From Chlorokybus atmophyticus (lineage: Eukaryota; Streptophyta; Chlorokybophyceae; Chlorokybales; Chlorokybaceae): a stretch of 64,000 nucleotides of DNA. A program made the translations under genes and the position numbers. Each line of letters begins with the position of its first letter. Position 1 is the first letter of the stretch. The DNA lies in NCBI GenBank assembly GCA_009103225.1, contig RHPI01000671.1, positions 174,937 through 238,936 on the forward strand, read 5' to 3'. Below the pieces are notes generated by a model, which was not told where the DNA came from, made no database searches, and saw only the letters and a program-made list of their open reading frames with translations. This document shows positions 23,795 through 35,900 of the stretch, one piece after another.

Positions 23795-24200
23795 AGGTTG
23801 TCGTGAATTTCCCACTTTTCCCCAGTGTTGATATCAACAATCAGGGTTACTTGCTTGCATGCATGCATGACTGCATGCAGTCTACCGCTCTTTAGTGCGC
23901 CACAGCAATGTCTGCGCTCCTATACAGTGTCACATTTTCATGTGCTTGAAAACGGAGTAGAAAAGCTCTTGCGTCGCAGAGGGGTGAGAGGCAGCTGGCC
24001 TGGCCTGTCCCCTGTCGTCTTGTGGCTGGCTGCGCAGCCTTTGGCTCTGGCAAGGTTGGCGTGGTGGTTTGCTAGCTGTTGGTCTTAATTCAACGATAGA
24101 GGGTGAGAGAGCCCAGCTGTCACAGAGGTTGGCTGCTTTGAGTTTGGTAGCAGCGTTGTGTGGTGTTGTGCTGCGCTCTTTGGGGCGCTGCTGCTGTTGC

Positions 24201-24206
24201 ATGTAG
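24201..24206 (+). promoter_or_regulatory. AUG-stop minimal upstream ORF
   Basis: ATGTAG lies two bases before the first in-frame ATG (24209) of the homeobox gene. Minimal AUG-stop elements are known to stall ribosomes in some plant leaders. Its use here depends on transcription starting upstream of 24201, which is not shown. Confidence 0.4.
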
Positions 24207-24208
24207 CC

Positions 24209-27200
24209 ATGCAAGCGTACTTGAGAGAAGCTGATAGCTGGCGTGCTGTTGCTGCTGCTGGCTTGCAGCCGCCTGCTGGTGCTTTTGGGATGGAAGGAGC
24301 CGGAGGAGGGCTGCTGTCATCGCTTAGCGGCGGCGGCCTGAACTGCCACATGCCAGCACCGCCGCCCTTACCTCCACAACAGCAGCTGCCTCTCTTCTCC
24401 CCTCCTCAGGACGCTCCGCAAGCTTCTCTTCTGCAATGTCACCCCTCCCCTGCCACAGCGGCCGCCGCCGCCATCTCCCTCTTGCCCTTCAAGGAGCCTC
24501 GCAGCTGGCGGCTGGCCATGCTGGGAGCCAGCCTGCCTGGACTCCTCGCGCCCAATAACACCAATAACCTGCTTCTTCTTCCCGAGCCTCTGGAGGCCGC
24601 TGCCGCCAACGTCCTGAACGACCTCACGCCCAGGGTTAGAGTTGTGCATGTTGACATGCACATGCACGAGCATGCTTGCATCATGCATCTGCGATGTACG
24701 CATGCAGCTGCATCGAGCACAACCCTACGGTACTGATGCAGTAGTACGGATAACCAGTGCACAAGTTGTGATGCACAATGATACTACTGTGCATTACAAC
24801 TGGTGATGCACAGTATGATGTGCACTGCTATTGATATTTCTGCTAGATCCATAGCCACAACTTAAGCTACAACATGCTTGTCAATGTGGGCAATTGTCAT
24901 CCCACAATCACGCTTGGTTACGCACATTGTATCTGGACCCGGAAGGCTTTTGCACTTGAGAACTCATGTGTATGCTTTGACATTGCTTCCTTGAGGGCAC
25001 CCGTCGTGTGCGGCTCAAGTCACACAGACAATGTGACTGACTCACTATCAAGCTTAGGTGTATGTCTGCGTCTCTCTGTGTGCTCAGCCCAGATCTAAGA
25101 CATCAAGTAGCTGTGGATGACACAGCCATCAGAAGCCTTCTGAGACTTCACTACACGACATTCCATGGTTTAGGAAACTCACACAGCAAATGTATGTATG
25201 CTTGCACAGAGCGCAGAGCCCACAAACGAAGCGCCCGCGACAACCACTACTGCTTGCGGAGCAGAGGACGGAGGGCCCGTGTGTTTTGCAACAGGTGCGG
25301 TGCTGATGATGCAGCCGCCGCAGGCGCCAAAGCCCGTGTTCGACACCACAGGTGCAGGGGACGTCGTCAATGACATCACTACGCTTGCCGACGACACCGG
25401 CAACGCCGCCACCAATAGCAACAGCAACGTCGCCGCCGGCAATGCCTCCGGCGCCAAGGGAACAACACCGCCCACGATGACGAGTGCAATCAGGGCGCAG
25501 CGGGCACGGTCGGCCCGCACACGCCTTGCTGGCCACCACCTTGCCAGCAGGTACCAGTCATGTTGTTATCATGTAATATGATGATGCTTCTTTTTACTCT
25601 TCCATTTCATGCATGTGTTCTGATGGCTGCATCTGACTCTCTGATTCTCATTCAGGAGTGTCTCTCAGCCGCAGCAGAGAGAGTTGGGCGCTGCTTCAGC
25701 CTGCGCGATGCCGTCATCGGCCTCAAGCATGTTGAGGCAAGCGCCGATGGCGGTGGGGAGCCTTATGGAGCTCATGACAGCGAGGAGCTCAGATGCACAG
25801 CAGCAGCAGCAGATCCAGGCGCAGGGCACAGGGCCTCAACCCTCTCGAGCTCAAGTGGCGACACAGAGCCGCACGCCCAAGCGGCAACGCCAGAAAAGGC
25901 AACAACAACAACAACAACAGCAGCAGCAGCAACGCCAGCAGATTAACAACACCTCGCAGGTACTCTGCATGCAACAAAGGTCCTTGTTGCTCAATACAGA
26001 TTGATTCAACCTGCCTTGAAGGCCTTTATCACTCACGTTCATGTGTATGACATGTGGCAGTTGCCTTCCATGCTAGCTGCGCCCAGCGTGGCGTGGCCCA
26101 AGCGTCACCCCACCACCACCACCACCGCCAACAACAGTAACATCGACAACAACGTTGCCACTGGCCACCCTGGCGGCGACATGACGGACGCCGACTGCTG
26201 CTCGTCCTCTTCAGAACTCTCCGGTGTAGCAGCCTGGCAACAGCTGTCCGCTTGTCTGCCCGCTGAGGCAAGCATGCATTCATGCATGCGCGTGTACGTG
26301 TGGTTGTGTGTACTCAACATGCGCGTTGCATCAGTGCTTAACCCAGCTGCTTGACTGTGTAGGCTACGTCGCCAATCCATCTGCCGGCTATGGCCCACGC
26401 CGTTGCGAATGCAGAGAAGGTGATGGCAGAAAGCTTGCCGATCAATGATGCCAGCGCCGATGATGCGGCTGTTGCAGCTGCAATGGCTGCTGCTGAGACC
26501 ATCCATCATGCAATTGGTACGCTGTTCTAAAGATTTTAAACAGTGTTCACATCTAGCAAGCGGACTGCAACACAAGATGATTGTCACGCAATTTGGCAGG
26601 TGTGACGTGGTGTGACATGTTCACTGTGTGTGTGCAGGTGCGCAGCCGGGAACGCAGAAACAGGCGCTGCAGGAGACGCTTGCCAACATGCGCAAAGACT
26701 ACCAGGTCAGGGGCATTGCAGCATAGTTTATGCACGCGTTTTCTGCCAAGCATGCCAGCTGCCAGCTGTCGGTGACTTAACTGGCAGCTGAGCTACTCTA
26801 CTCAACCATACACATGCTGCTCAGGTGGCTCCATATCCAGCAGAAGTGAGCAAAGTGTCTCCCTCCGTGGCCCGTCTCCTCCGATCGGTACGCCACACTT
26901 GTGCCACATATGCGCCATTGCTGAATAGATGATGACGCTGGAGTGAGGATGTTTATAGTAGATAGAAATGTGCTTCATCTTCTGTGCTTGCACAGGCTGA
27001 GGAGCTGGCAAGCGCGGCGGCGGAAGAGATGCAATGCATTGATCGCTGCAGCATGTCGCTGGTCGCGCGTGCCATCCTGCACCTTCAGAACATACCGCAG
27101 CCCTCGCCAGCATCACTGGTATTATTATGATAAAGACTGTTAGTAGAAACAGCCATGAGATTAACCGCATATATGTGACTTCCAGGCTCAGACACTGGAA

Positions 27201-28363
27201 GGCGCTGTTTCGGTTGCGAGCAGCATGCGGCAGGCGCGCGACGCGCTGCTCGAGAATGTCACAGCACAGATACATGCCCTCGAACAGGTATGCTGTAAGC
27301 GTGTACTTACTGCATGAACAGTTTTGTTGTTTCCATGCGTACTGTCATGATGAGCTGTTGGAGCAGGAAACCCCCTGCAAGCCGACAGCAAAGCGACAGC
27401 GCTGGAACCTGCCGCGCGAGGCCGTTATCATCCTGCGCCAGTGGTTGTTTGATCACTTCGCTCACCCGTACCCATCAGAGGTGATTAAACAGCTGACAAC
27501 CTCAGCTGACAACCCCACCGAAGCTGCATCATCATCATCGGCGTACTTGTCAGTGCTGCAACTTGCTTGGGGTTTGTTTGGACACTTCTTGCATTGATGC
27601 GACACACGCATGTGTCACATCAATGAGGGCGTTTCATGCTTCGACCCTCACGTCGTTTATCTTTCGACCGTCTCTCTCACAACATGTTGATGTTTTGCAA
27701 GTTGAGAGATGGCACATGACTCACTTGTGTCGCCTTCCAACATTGCTAGGCCACACTACTTATTTCACGCAAAAGTTTCACTGCACTCCTGCATCACCCC
27801 AAATGCACCACTGTTCCTCTTCAGGCTGAGAAGAAGGTGCTGCATGAGGACACGGGGCTGAGCATCACGCAGATCAACAACTGGTTCATCAACGCACGGG
27901 TATGTGTACGCCTCCCAAGTGCAATGCACCAACAGCTGTCATGCCCGACTTATTACATGCATTATTGTGACACATAATTCATTTGACCAGAACTCTGCTC
28001 TACTGCCAGGTGCGGTTATGGAAGCCAGCTTTGGAGAAGCTGCACAGGAATGGTGCGGAGTCTCCCGAAGCCGGATTGGGCAATGCGGATCAGGATCAGG
28101 GCGGCCAGCAGCAGCAGCAGCAGGAGGAGCAGGAGCATGGCGACGACGGGAGCTTTTATCAGGGTGATCCGCAGCAGCACCAGCACCAGCAGGAGGAAGA
28201 GATGGAAGAGCTGCCACAGCACCAGGAGGAGGGCCTCTACCATGACCAGGAGGTGGCTGATCATGACCATGACCAGGAGCAGGAGCAGGAGCAGGACCTG
28301 GATCCGGATGCGGGGCAGCAGGTGCCTGCCACTGCGGAGGAGAAGGATGAGGAGCTTTACTAA
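24209..28363 (+). CDS. BELL-class TALE homeodomain protein
   Basis: Twelve exons: 24209..24634, 25210..25550, 25656..25959, 26061..26267, 26363..26516, 26638..26705, 26825..26887, 26996..27118, 27186..27287, 27367..27480, 27825..27899, 28010..28363; 2331 nt, 776 aa, all phases consistent. The homeodomain is at about 602-667. RQWLFDHFAHPYPSE shows the three-residue PYP loop extension, and QINNWFINARVRLWKP is the recognition helix with the BELL-type RVRxWKP. Green-algal BELL proteins such as Chlamydomonas GSP1 pair with a KNOX partner after gamete fusion and start zygote development; the same role here is inference. The N-terminal half is low-complexity (Ala, Gln, Pro, a poly-Gln tract near 25900..25930) and the C-terminus is Glu/Gln/His-rich and acidic. 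The intron after exon 4 is GC-AG. The first donor (AGG|gttaga) is weak, so exon 1 to 2 is the least certain join. Confidence 0.88.
24764..24801. repeat. 14-bp hairpin in homeobox intron 1
   Basis: AGTTGTGATGCACA / TGTGCATTACAACT with one mismatch. Partial copies of the same TGATGCACA word lie on both sides. Confidence 0.8.
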
Positions 28364-29430
28364 CTACTCAGCAACTTGAAGGGCACTAAAGCAAAGAAAG
28401 AAATCCAATAAGAAGGAAGGAAGTGCGGAGAGTTGGTCCAAGTGCTGGCCCAGAATTACATAATCTGGAGTCATTTGATCTTCTTCTTTTGTTCATTTGT
28501 TTGGGTTTGTTTGCTGCTAAGCTGCGGTTAAGCGGGCGCAGAGCACGTGCGCATCGATGCACGCGTGCAAAGGCCACAGTATCCCGAAGCTTGCGATTTT
28601 GACACGCTGGCAGGGCACACGCTTGCGAGCAAGAGGGGTCAACAACATGTCGCATGTATCTTACTCGTTGGATGCCCAACACTGACAGACTGTGCAGTGC
28701 AGCTCTGTATATAGTAGCGCAGAGGTTGCAACAGACGATGAGCCCAGCGTTTTTATAACGGTGTGCAGATATAGGTGTGCGTGATACATGTCTACGCTTA
28801 GCATTTGCGAAACAGTGTACAGATTCAGTAGTCTCCAGTGGTGAAGAACGATGTACAGTAATGTTGCAGGTGTGTGGGTACAGGATATGCGCGCAGTAGC
28901 TGTAGACATGCATTTGGCAAGCGGTAGCATACGAAGCAACATGCAAGCACGCAAGGTGTGCAGCACTGCTAACGGTTAGAGTGTAAATTTTGCACAAGAG
29001 ATGCAACGGGGACGGCAATCACGCGAGTGCATACACGCAGTCACTTACTTGTGCACATTATTGCAAGCTGCCTTGTTTTCAAGGATTGGCCCCTGCCGTG
29101 CATCACAACCAGTTGTCATATACTGTACAGATCTAAAAACCATGCTGGGGCCAGTCATAGCAGCGTGCGACACGTTATGGTAGCCAACCATCTGTTGCGC
29201 ACACGTGCGCGCACACCGCACGCCCTGGCAGGCCGCACTGTGACCGTTCCAGGCCAGAGGCAAGTCGGGTTTGCCCACGCTTGTAAAGGTGTGCGCCCGA
29301 CTACCTATGTCAAGGCATAGGGAGATAGTTGAACCCTTGTACATAGCGTTAGGTGATGCATGACAGCTGCTAGGTATGCATAGGGTGCGAGACCGGGAGC
29401 ACCATGCATGTGTAGACAAGTAGAGACTAG
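28364..29430. other. 3' flank of homeobox gene, no gene
   Basis: This is probably the 3' UTR and spacer. A 210-codon minus-strand frame over 28386..29018 has an irregular composition rich in Cys, His and Arg and no family, and is not called a gene. Confidence 0.5.
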
Positions 29431-30011
29431 TTAGGCCCCCACCCCGTTGGCCATGCAGGGCAACACAAGACGCGTACAACACAATGGCGCAGCTGAGGCA
29501 GCAGCTGCTACGCACCGGCAGCTATGCGTACTGTACACCGCCCCCACTGCTGTACCAGTTGGTGTATCAGCCGTTCAAGCGTCGCACCCCGCAAAGACCG
29601 CATGGGGAGCACGCTGTGGAGTAGCACAGCTTGCCCATGCCGGAGACGCAGGAAACCAACCCCACCACCCAACCCCAACCAGCACCTAACCAGCCCAGCA
29701 CCCGAACCGAAGACAGCACAACCTGTGCGGAGGGCACTGGACCAGGCACTGCTGACGTCGGCAGTGCAACGCAACTACGACACAACCCAGCAAACCCTGC
29801 TGCGTCGCTAGCAGAGGGCGAGGAAGGAGGCGGAGCCAGGGAGAGAGGGAGGGGGAGTCCTGGTCGCCAATTTGCATGCTGTCTGCGTGACCGAAAGCGC
29901 CAACAATTAACCAACGCCCATGTGGGCAGGTGATTACCAACTGCATATTGACTGCTGCATGTCTAACGGGGTAGAGGCAGTAGAGTTAGCGTGCTAGTAG
30001 TAGCCCGGTGG
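29431..30011 (-). mobile_element. MITE-like repeat, family A, copy 1
   Basis: The right edge GTAGCCCGGTGG (30000..30011) is the family terminus. The subterminal CATGTCTAACGGGG (29958..29971 region) and CCCATGTGGGCAGGTGATTA are the reverse complement of the start of the copy at 49020. The inner G-rich and C-rich blocks also align in reverse order with that copy. The other end (CCCCGTTGGCCATG near 29444) has lost the terminal motif. No transposase is encoded. Confidence 0.65.
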
Positions 30012-30017
30012 CCAATT

Positions 30018-30190
30018 AAATGTCATTTGTACGACACCTTGCATGTGTTGCTGCGTGCTGACTGGACTACACGTTGTGCATGCGCATGCATGTTCTGCAT
30101 TTGATGTACAGCTTGAAGCTGACCATAGGTGATGAAGTTCACGGCTGCCGCGGTGTAGGTGATGAAGCTGACCATACATGCATAACTGAC
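30018..30190. repeat. Short direct repeats (GGTGATGAAGCTGACCATA)
   Basis: The words GAAGCTGACCATA and GGTGATGAAG recur at about 30114..30140 and 30157..30176, suggesting a small local duplication. Confidence 0.6.
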
Positions 30191-30569
30191 TGACGGGGCA
30201 CGCAGGTAGTGTGCTCAGCTGAGCGTATCACTTATAGATAGCCGTAGCTTGCTGGTGGCGCTATAACATGAGTGGCAGCTGGCTACAGGGGCTGTATGCT
30301 TGACACCATGCATGTTTATGTGTATATGAGAAGGAGTGCCACTCCAGTGGGCAATTGTGCTACACACCACTGGTGCCACCAGTGCAGTGCATGGCATGGT
30401 ATGAGCTCATTCTAGCATACCATCTCTTGTACATACGCACAGTGGCGCACACAGAGCGACCTGCAAGCATATACCAATAGCACCAATAGCATACACAGCG
30501 ATACGCGCACACGCACACAGTTGTACTTTGCGTCTTTTTTACACATTTGCAGTGCTCGACTGTACACAT

Positions 30570-30616
30570 GAGCGCGCGCGCGCGCGCACGCACACACACA
30601 CACACACACACGCGCG
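30570..30616. repeat. (CG)n(CA)n compound microsatellite
   Basis: Alternating purine-pyrimidine over about 45 bases, a classical Z-DNA-prone sequence. Confidence 0.9.
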
Positions 30617-30875
30617 TCATTGGCATCAGGGGTACGGGCCCTAGTCCAGCCAATGGCTCAGTTGAGTTACGTGAATACAATGGTAGCAGCAGAGCAGGCG
30701 CACCGTATTGTGTCGAATACGACCCCTCTAACTTGTACAAACAAAGCATTGGTAGCGGTGCTTTGTTTGGACAACATGTGGCCCCCATCGAAATTAATGT
30801 AGGGCATTGTATTAAAGGTAAAAACGTCAGTGCAAAAGGGGGGTTACAAACCCCCCCCGCGTGCAATGGGGGGTG

Positions 30876-31121
30876 NNNNNNNNNNNNNNNNNNNNNNNNN
30901 NNNNNNNNNNNNNNNNNNNNNNNNNNNNNNNNNNNNNNNNNNNNNNNNNNNNNNNNNNNNNNNNNNNNNNNNNNNNNNNNNNNNNNNNNNNNNNNNNNNN
31001 NNNNNNNNNNNNNNNNNNNNNNNNNNNNNNNNNNNNNNNNNNNNNNNNNNNNNNNNNNNNNNNNNNNNNNNNNNNNNNNNNNNNNNNNNNNNNNNNNNNN
31101 NNNNNNNNNNNNNNNNNNNNN
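30876..31121. other. Assembly gap (246 N)
   Basis: A run of N. The left flank contains G6 and C8 homopolymers (30837..30875), and the right flank starts GGGTAATAGAGG. A plus-strand frame leads into the gap (e.g. ELREYNGSSRAGAPYCVEYD), so a transposon or gene fragment may be cut by it. Confidence 0.95.
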
Positions 31122-31517
31122 GGGTAATAGAGGAGGGTACTCAACAACCAAATGATGAAACGTGTACAATCTTATTGTGATGGTAGCGCGGCTAATCCGA
31201 AGATATGTGCTCCTCATGGCCAGGGCCCGTGACACTATCGCCACGGAATTGAATGTCGCCGCTCGTTACATAGCTATGATGCGGGTGTGTGACGTAAGGT
31301 GTATGCACTTGTAGGAAATCATGCTGCGGGGGGTGCACATTTTTTGTCATAAATGTCCACACCTTAACGTGCACATTAATGACTTATAAAACTTGTGAGA
31401 CAAGTCGGGCAACACGTTAGCAAATAAAGCTATCAACTAATGTGCCATTACGCAATCAAGTGCGGGTTGCAACTGCATGCATGACCCATTATTAACAACG
31501 ATCATGCATGGGTTTGA

Positions 31518-31616
31518 TCAATAATATTACTGAAACCAACAACTTTCGGTGTTCAAAGGTTGGTAACACCGCCTATTTTGTGTCGCTTGCATATGCTGAT
31601 GATTGTATTGTGTCAT
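31518..31616 (+). pseudogene. Reverse-transcriptase remnant (YADD motif)
   Basis: The plus-strand frame reads GLINNITETNNFRCSKVGN and then FVSLAYADDCIVS. The YADD box, with a hydrophobic strand on each side and about 30 residues of the preceding palm, resembles reverse transcriptases of non-LTR retrotransposons. Stops precede and follow closely, so only a fragment remains. A further coding-like frame at 31699..31941 (e.g. PNPVTIVDVYGPTYGGIHKH) may belong to the same dead element, and the gap at 30876 may hide more. Confidence 0.45.
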
Positions 31617-31941
31617 AAAGCAAGGTTGTTTCGTGTTAAACAGTACCAATTAACACGTGTGAAACGAGGACGGCACTGCTCTGTAAGTAATACATAACTT
31701 GATTTCTAACGTGACCAATGCGTTACCCAATCCGGTGACGATTGTGGACGTATACGGCCCTACGTATGGCGGGATTCATAAACACAGTATTGCATCAGTT
31801 GATGCACATGCATCAGCATCAGCCTTTTACCAACCACCGCTAATATATGATTTGTTACTAGCACATTGTTTGACTATTTTTTCCCATCGCGCTTTCGTCA
31901 TCATCAGCCTCAACTTCTTGCCAATCGGCAACATTGAATGA

Positions 31942-32936
31942 TACGTTAAAATCATAGATGGTTATCACACGGGTGCTATTGGAGTCGTACGGCCTCTTGC
32001 TGCATTTGCAAGCATGTAACACTTATATTGCAAATGTTCAAACTTATTGCTGCTTGGTTCTGTAATTGTGTGCGCGTAGTGTACAACATCTCAATCTTGG
32101 CTTAAAAGCATGGGTGCTGTATGCCATCAAGCTGTACAAGATAGTTACAAGAGAGGTACACAATGCTTACCATACAAGCATACGAGCATAGCTCATCAGG
32201 TGCAATGCAACATGTCAGCCTAGTACCTGGCATTACCAGGCCTAGATCGTGTGGTACATGTAGCATATCACACTGGTGTGCCTTCCTGCCGTTTGCTCGG
32301 TGCTTTGAAAGCAGCACTGCTTTTCGTTTTGGGCGGCACGTTGGCCAAGCAGCACAAGTGAATAAAAGACGACGCACAGCCTGGGCGGCGGTGGTGTTGG
32401 CATGCATGTTGGCGGCGGCGGCGGCGGCGGCGGCGATAGACGCAACAGAGTTTGCCTTAGCACCTGATACATTCGAGTTGGCGGGACTACTCAATTGCAC
32501 AAGCAGCATGCAGGCAGCAGCAGCAGGCGGCTGTCAGCGGCGCCCAGCGGTGACGCATTGATTACAACACCAGCTCAGTGCATCTTACTTCTCAGCAGGT
32601 GAGAGCGTTGTTCATCAGCTCATAGCATAGCAGCTCGAATTGTTACTTGAGCCTGACATATGGTTCCAAGTTGCATTCCGAACAGTCACGTCATTTTCGT
32701 AAGTTCCGTCTATGTTGTTGAAATCCACTTCTCTGAAGCTATGAAAACCAACAACCTCTCTGCTTCTTTGGGCTGTCAGGGTTACTTTTTCGATCAGCTT
32801 GTTCGATAGGCATTTTGCCAATCTCACGTAGCAACATTGTGCTCACAGTGTACACAAGCCACCGGGCGGAGTTGAAAGGTTGGTTGGAAACAACAGTTGT
32901 TTGCAAACAGCACAGCAGCAAGCGTGTAGTGTGTGG
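31942..32936. other. Spacer before the dNTPase gene
   Basis: It includes a (GGC)n run at about 32412..32435 inside a 132-codon plus-strand frame (32163..32561). That frame has a hydrophobic, Ala-rich middle and no recognised family, so I do not call it a gene. Confidence 0.4.
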
Positions 32937-35900
32937 ATGGCCAATTCTGAGTCGGATGAGGGGGTGGACTGGAACTTCACGACAACGCAGCAGGCGGCGT
33001 TCAACATGGAACCCCTTGAAGACGCCCACGGCAAGTTCTTCAACGACAATGTGTACCCCGACGGCTACACCCTTGACAGGGTATGCCAAAGATCTGCTGA
33101 TTACTTTTGATATTATATTACACATCGGGTTCTAGTCTTATACTTTGTGTGAAAGTGATGGATGAATTTCACTCAACTGTGTGCTCTGCTGAGTGGACAG
33201 CTAGCGGAGGGTTTGACATGTGACAACTTGCAATGCTATGCATGTGCCTGTACAGTGCTGTGTATGTGCATGTACATGTGCATGTGTGCACGTGCGCATG
33301 CGTGTATGAGTGCTTGCATGTGTTGGGTGACAGGGACAACCAATTGGCATGTGTGCGAATGTGGTGTTGCGGGGCAGGTGTGCGTGTCGGTGATAGACAC
33401 GCCGGAGTTTCAGCGGCTGCGAGAAGTGAAGCAGCTCGGGGCGTCGTACTTTGTGTGGCCGACGGCAAGCCACAACCGCTTTGAGCACTCGCTCGGCACC
33501 TGCCACCTCGCCGCCAGCCTCGTCAACCGATTCTACACGTACCAGCGCTCCGAACTCGACATGCAACGCCAAGACACCGTCGTAGTCAAACTCGCCGGTC
33601 CGCTACTCATGCATGCATCAACCAACAACAATGACACCAGCAGCAGCAGCAACAACAACCAAATTGCGTGTCTAAAAGTGCATGCACGCAGGGCTTTGTC
33701 ACGACATTGGACACGGCCCCTTCAGCCATGTGTTTGACAACGAGTTCATGAAGGAGATCCACAACGGCGTCAAAGTGTGGTACGATGTGAGGAGGAGACT
33801 ACACTGCATGTTTGGTTGAGCACAGCTGAGCTCGGTGTGGTTGTTGTTTTCGCAGGAAACACGAGGAGATGTCGGCGAAACTCGTGGAGAAGCTCATCGA
33901 TGACAACAACATTGACATATCAGACACAGAGCGCAGGCGTGTCCAGGTGCCAATTCACAACCTCATTACATTACACATCGGCCTCTAGTGCACAACTTAT
34001 TGATGTTGTTGCTTGTGTGACTGATGTGTGTGTCCTTATGTGGGTGACAGCTTTACTGTGTTGCGTGCAGGACCTGATTGTGTCAAGCACAAAGCCTGTC
34101 GGCTTGCAGAATGTAGGTAATCTCAGTAACTAGAATTGCCCAATAGTTCATTGCAATTGTAATGTACTGCTGTAACGTAGGCTGAGCTGACTTTGCATTC
34201 ACTTGAGACATGTGTACTCTGTCAGGGACACAATGACAGCAAGCAGTTCTTGAAGGAAATTGTTGCTAACGGCCGCAATGGCGTGGATGTGGACAAGTGA
34301 GCTAGCTCTGCGTACTTGCTTTGTTTCAGGTGATATTGACAACAAACCATTCATTGTGTGTTCATAAACTGTGCCTTGCATGCAGATGGGACTACATCAT
34401 GCGAGACTGCAAAGCGTGCGGAGTAAGCAATGGTGTTGAAGTGAAAAGGTAAACACCAACAATTGGTGCATGCCGTGGCTGTGGGCTCCATTCATGCATG
34501 CAATGGCACATGCGTGCATGAGCGCACAAAACACTCGCATGCATGCGCACATAGTGGCTCGTGCTAAAGATCAACACGCTTTTCATAGAGTGAAGTGATG
34601 TGCAAGGTGATGTATGAGCGCTTGTACATGCACCCGCACGGCCACATTTGCTGCACTGTTACAGGATGGAGAAGGCAGCCAGGGTCATTGATGACGAGAT
34701 ATGCTACCAAGCCAAGTGCGGTGAGCGCTGCCTGATGTGTGCATCTTGTGACACTGGCAATTGTGCGGTGTTGATGAGTGCTATAGTCAAGTGGGTTTTC
34801 CTTGCTGCAGCCAAGAACCTGCACGGGCTCTTTCAAACACGTTGCACACTGTTTGACACCGTGTACATGCATCCGAAAGCCAAGGTTGGCGCAGTTTACT
34901 TGACTCATCTTGTGTACTGTGAATATGCTCTTGTGGTATGCTTCAAACCTGTCATGCCACAGGCAGCTGAGTACATGCTGCGGGATGCAATGCTGGAGGC
35001 CGAACCCGTGCTGAAGTTCTCAAAGATTGTGGAAGACCCCGAGGAGTTTATCAAGGTTGGGTGTGTTTTCACTGCTGCAGCTTACTTTGATACACCCGCC
35101 ACACATCGGACAGAAGCTAACTAGCTGTGTTCTATTCTTCATGCAGTGGACCGACAGCGCGATTATGGACAGGATCTACTGGTCCAGTGATCCGGCGCTG
35201 AAGAAGGCGCGGGACATAATTCATCGTCTGAAGACGCGCTCTCTCTACAAGGTTGTAATAAGGAGGCTGTTTCTTTTGTTGCTGCTGCTGATGTCCATGA
35301 TTGTCTCTTTCTGGCTTTACTTTGACTGTGTTAAATGGGCTGTTGCCTCAATTTCAACAACAGTTGTTCACTGCAGCAAGGCTTCCTGGCTATTGCATTA
35401 TGTTGAGGGTACCTTGTTGGAGGTTGTTCAATACTGTTGTCTTTCTGTTTCTGTGCACGATGCTGCCTGCAGTTTGTCAACCAGTACATAGCGCAAAACG
35501 ATGCCAAGGACGTGACGGCTATGGACATTGTGTCACATCAGGTAAACTTCTGCACTGGCTCTGTTGGGTGTTTGGTTTACAGTATCAACACTTGATGCCA
35601 TGTCGGGCGTATGCCTGTTGTGGACTCGATGCACTTCGTGTTTCAGCTGATGTGCAACTTTGCGTGCGAGTGCAGAGTGGAAGCGTGCTCACGGTGGATG
35701 ACGTGATCGTCGACAACACCGTGATCACATACGGGATTGATGGCGAAACCAATCCGCTAAAGCAGTAAGTTCTGGCATCCGCATGTACTGGTTATGTTAC
35801 ATATCGCTTGTTGGTTGTTCACAAGCACCACTGGCATTTACCCACTCTTTCTGACATTGGGTGCTGCTGTGCGCAGGATACACTACTACACGGTACATAC

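Larger units (their letters stand above)
20791..24200. other. No recognisable gene; GC rises again
   Basis: It holds short family-less frames on both strands, a (GGCGGT)n tract near 21163..21201, and several hairpins listed separately. AATAAA-like signals (near 22438) could belong to transcripts that I cannot identify. Confidence 0.5.

Noticed and set aside
24368-24762. Minus-strand frames over homeobox exon 1
   Set aside because: Antisense to the Pro/Leu/Ala-rich exon; no independent evidence.
28016-28379. Alternative frames over the last homeobox exon
   Set aside because: The GAG/CAG-rich acidic tail keeps all phases open. Only the frame continuing the homeodomain is supported.
28386-29018. 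210-codon minus-strand frame after the homeobox gene
   Set aside because: No family, Cys/His/Arg-rich irregular composition, no splice context, and it lies where the plus-strand 3' UTR is expected.
32163-32561. Possible secreted protein with an Ala run
   Set aside because: The hydrophobic run is a (GGC)n repeat; no family and no splice link to the dNTPase gene.
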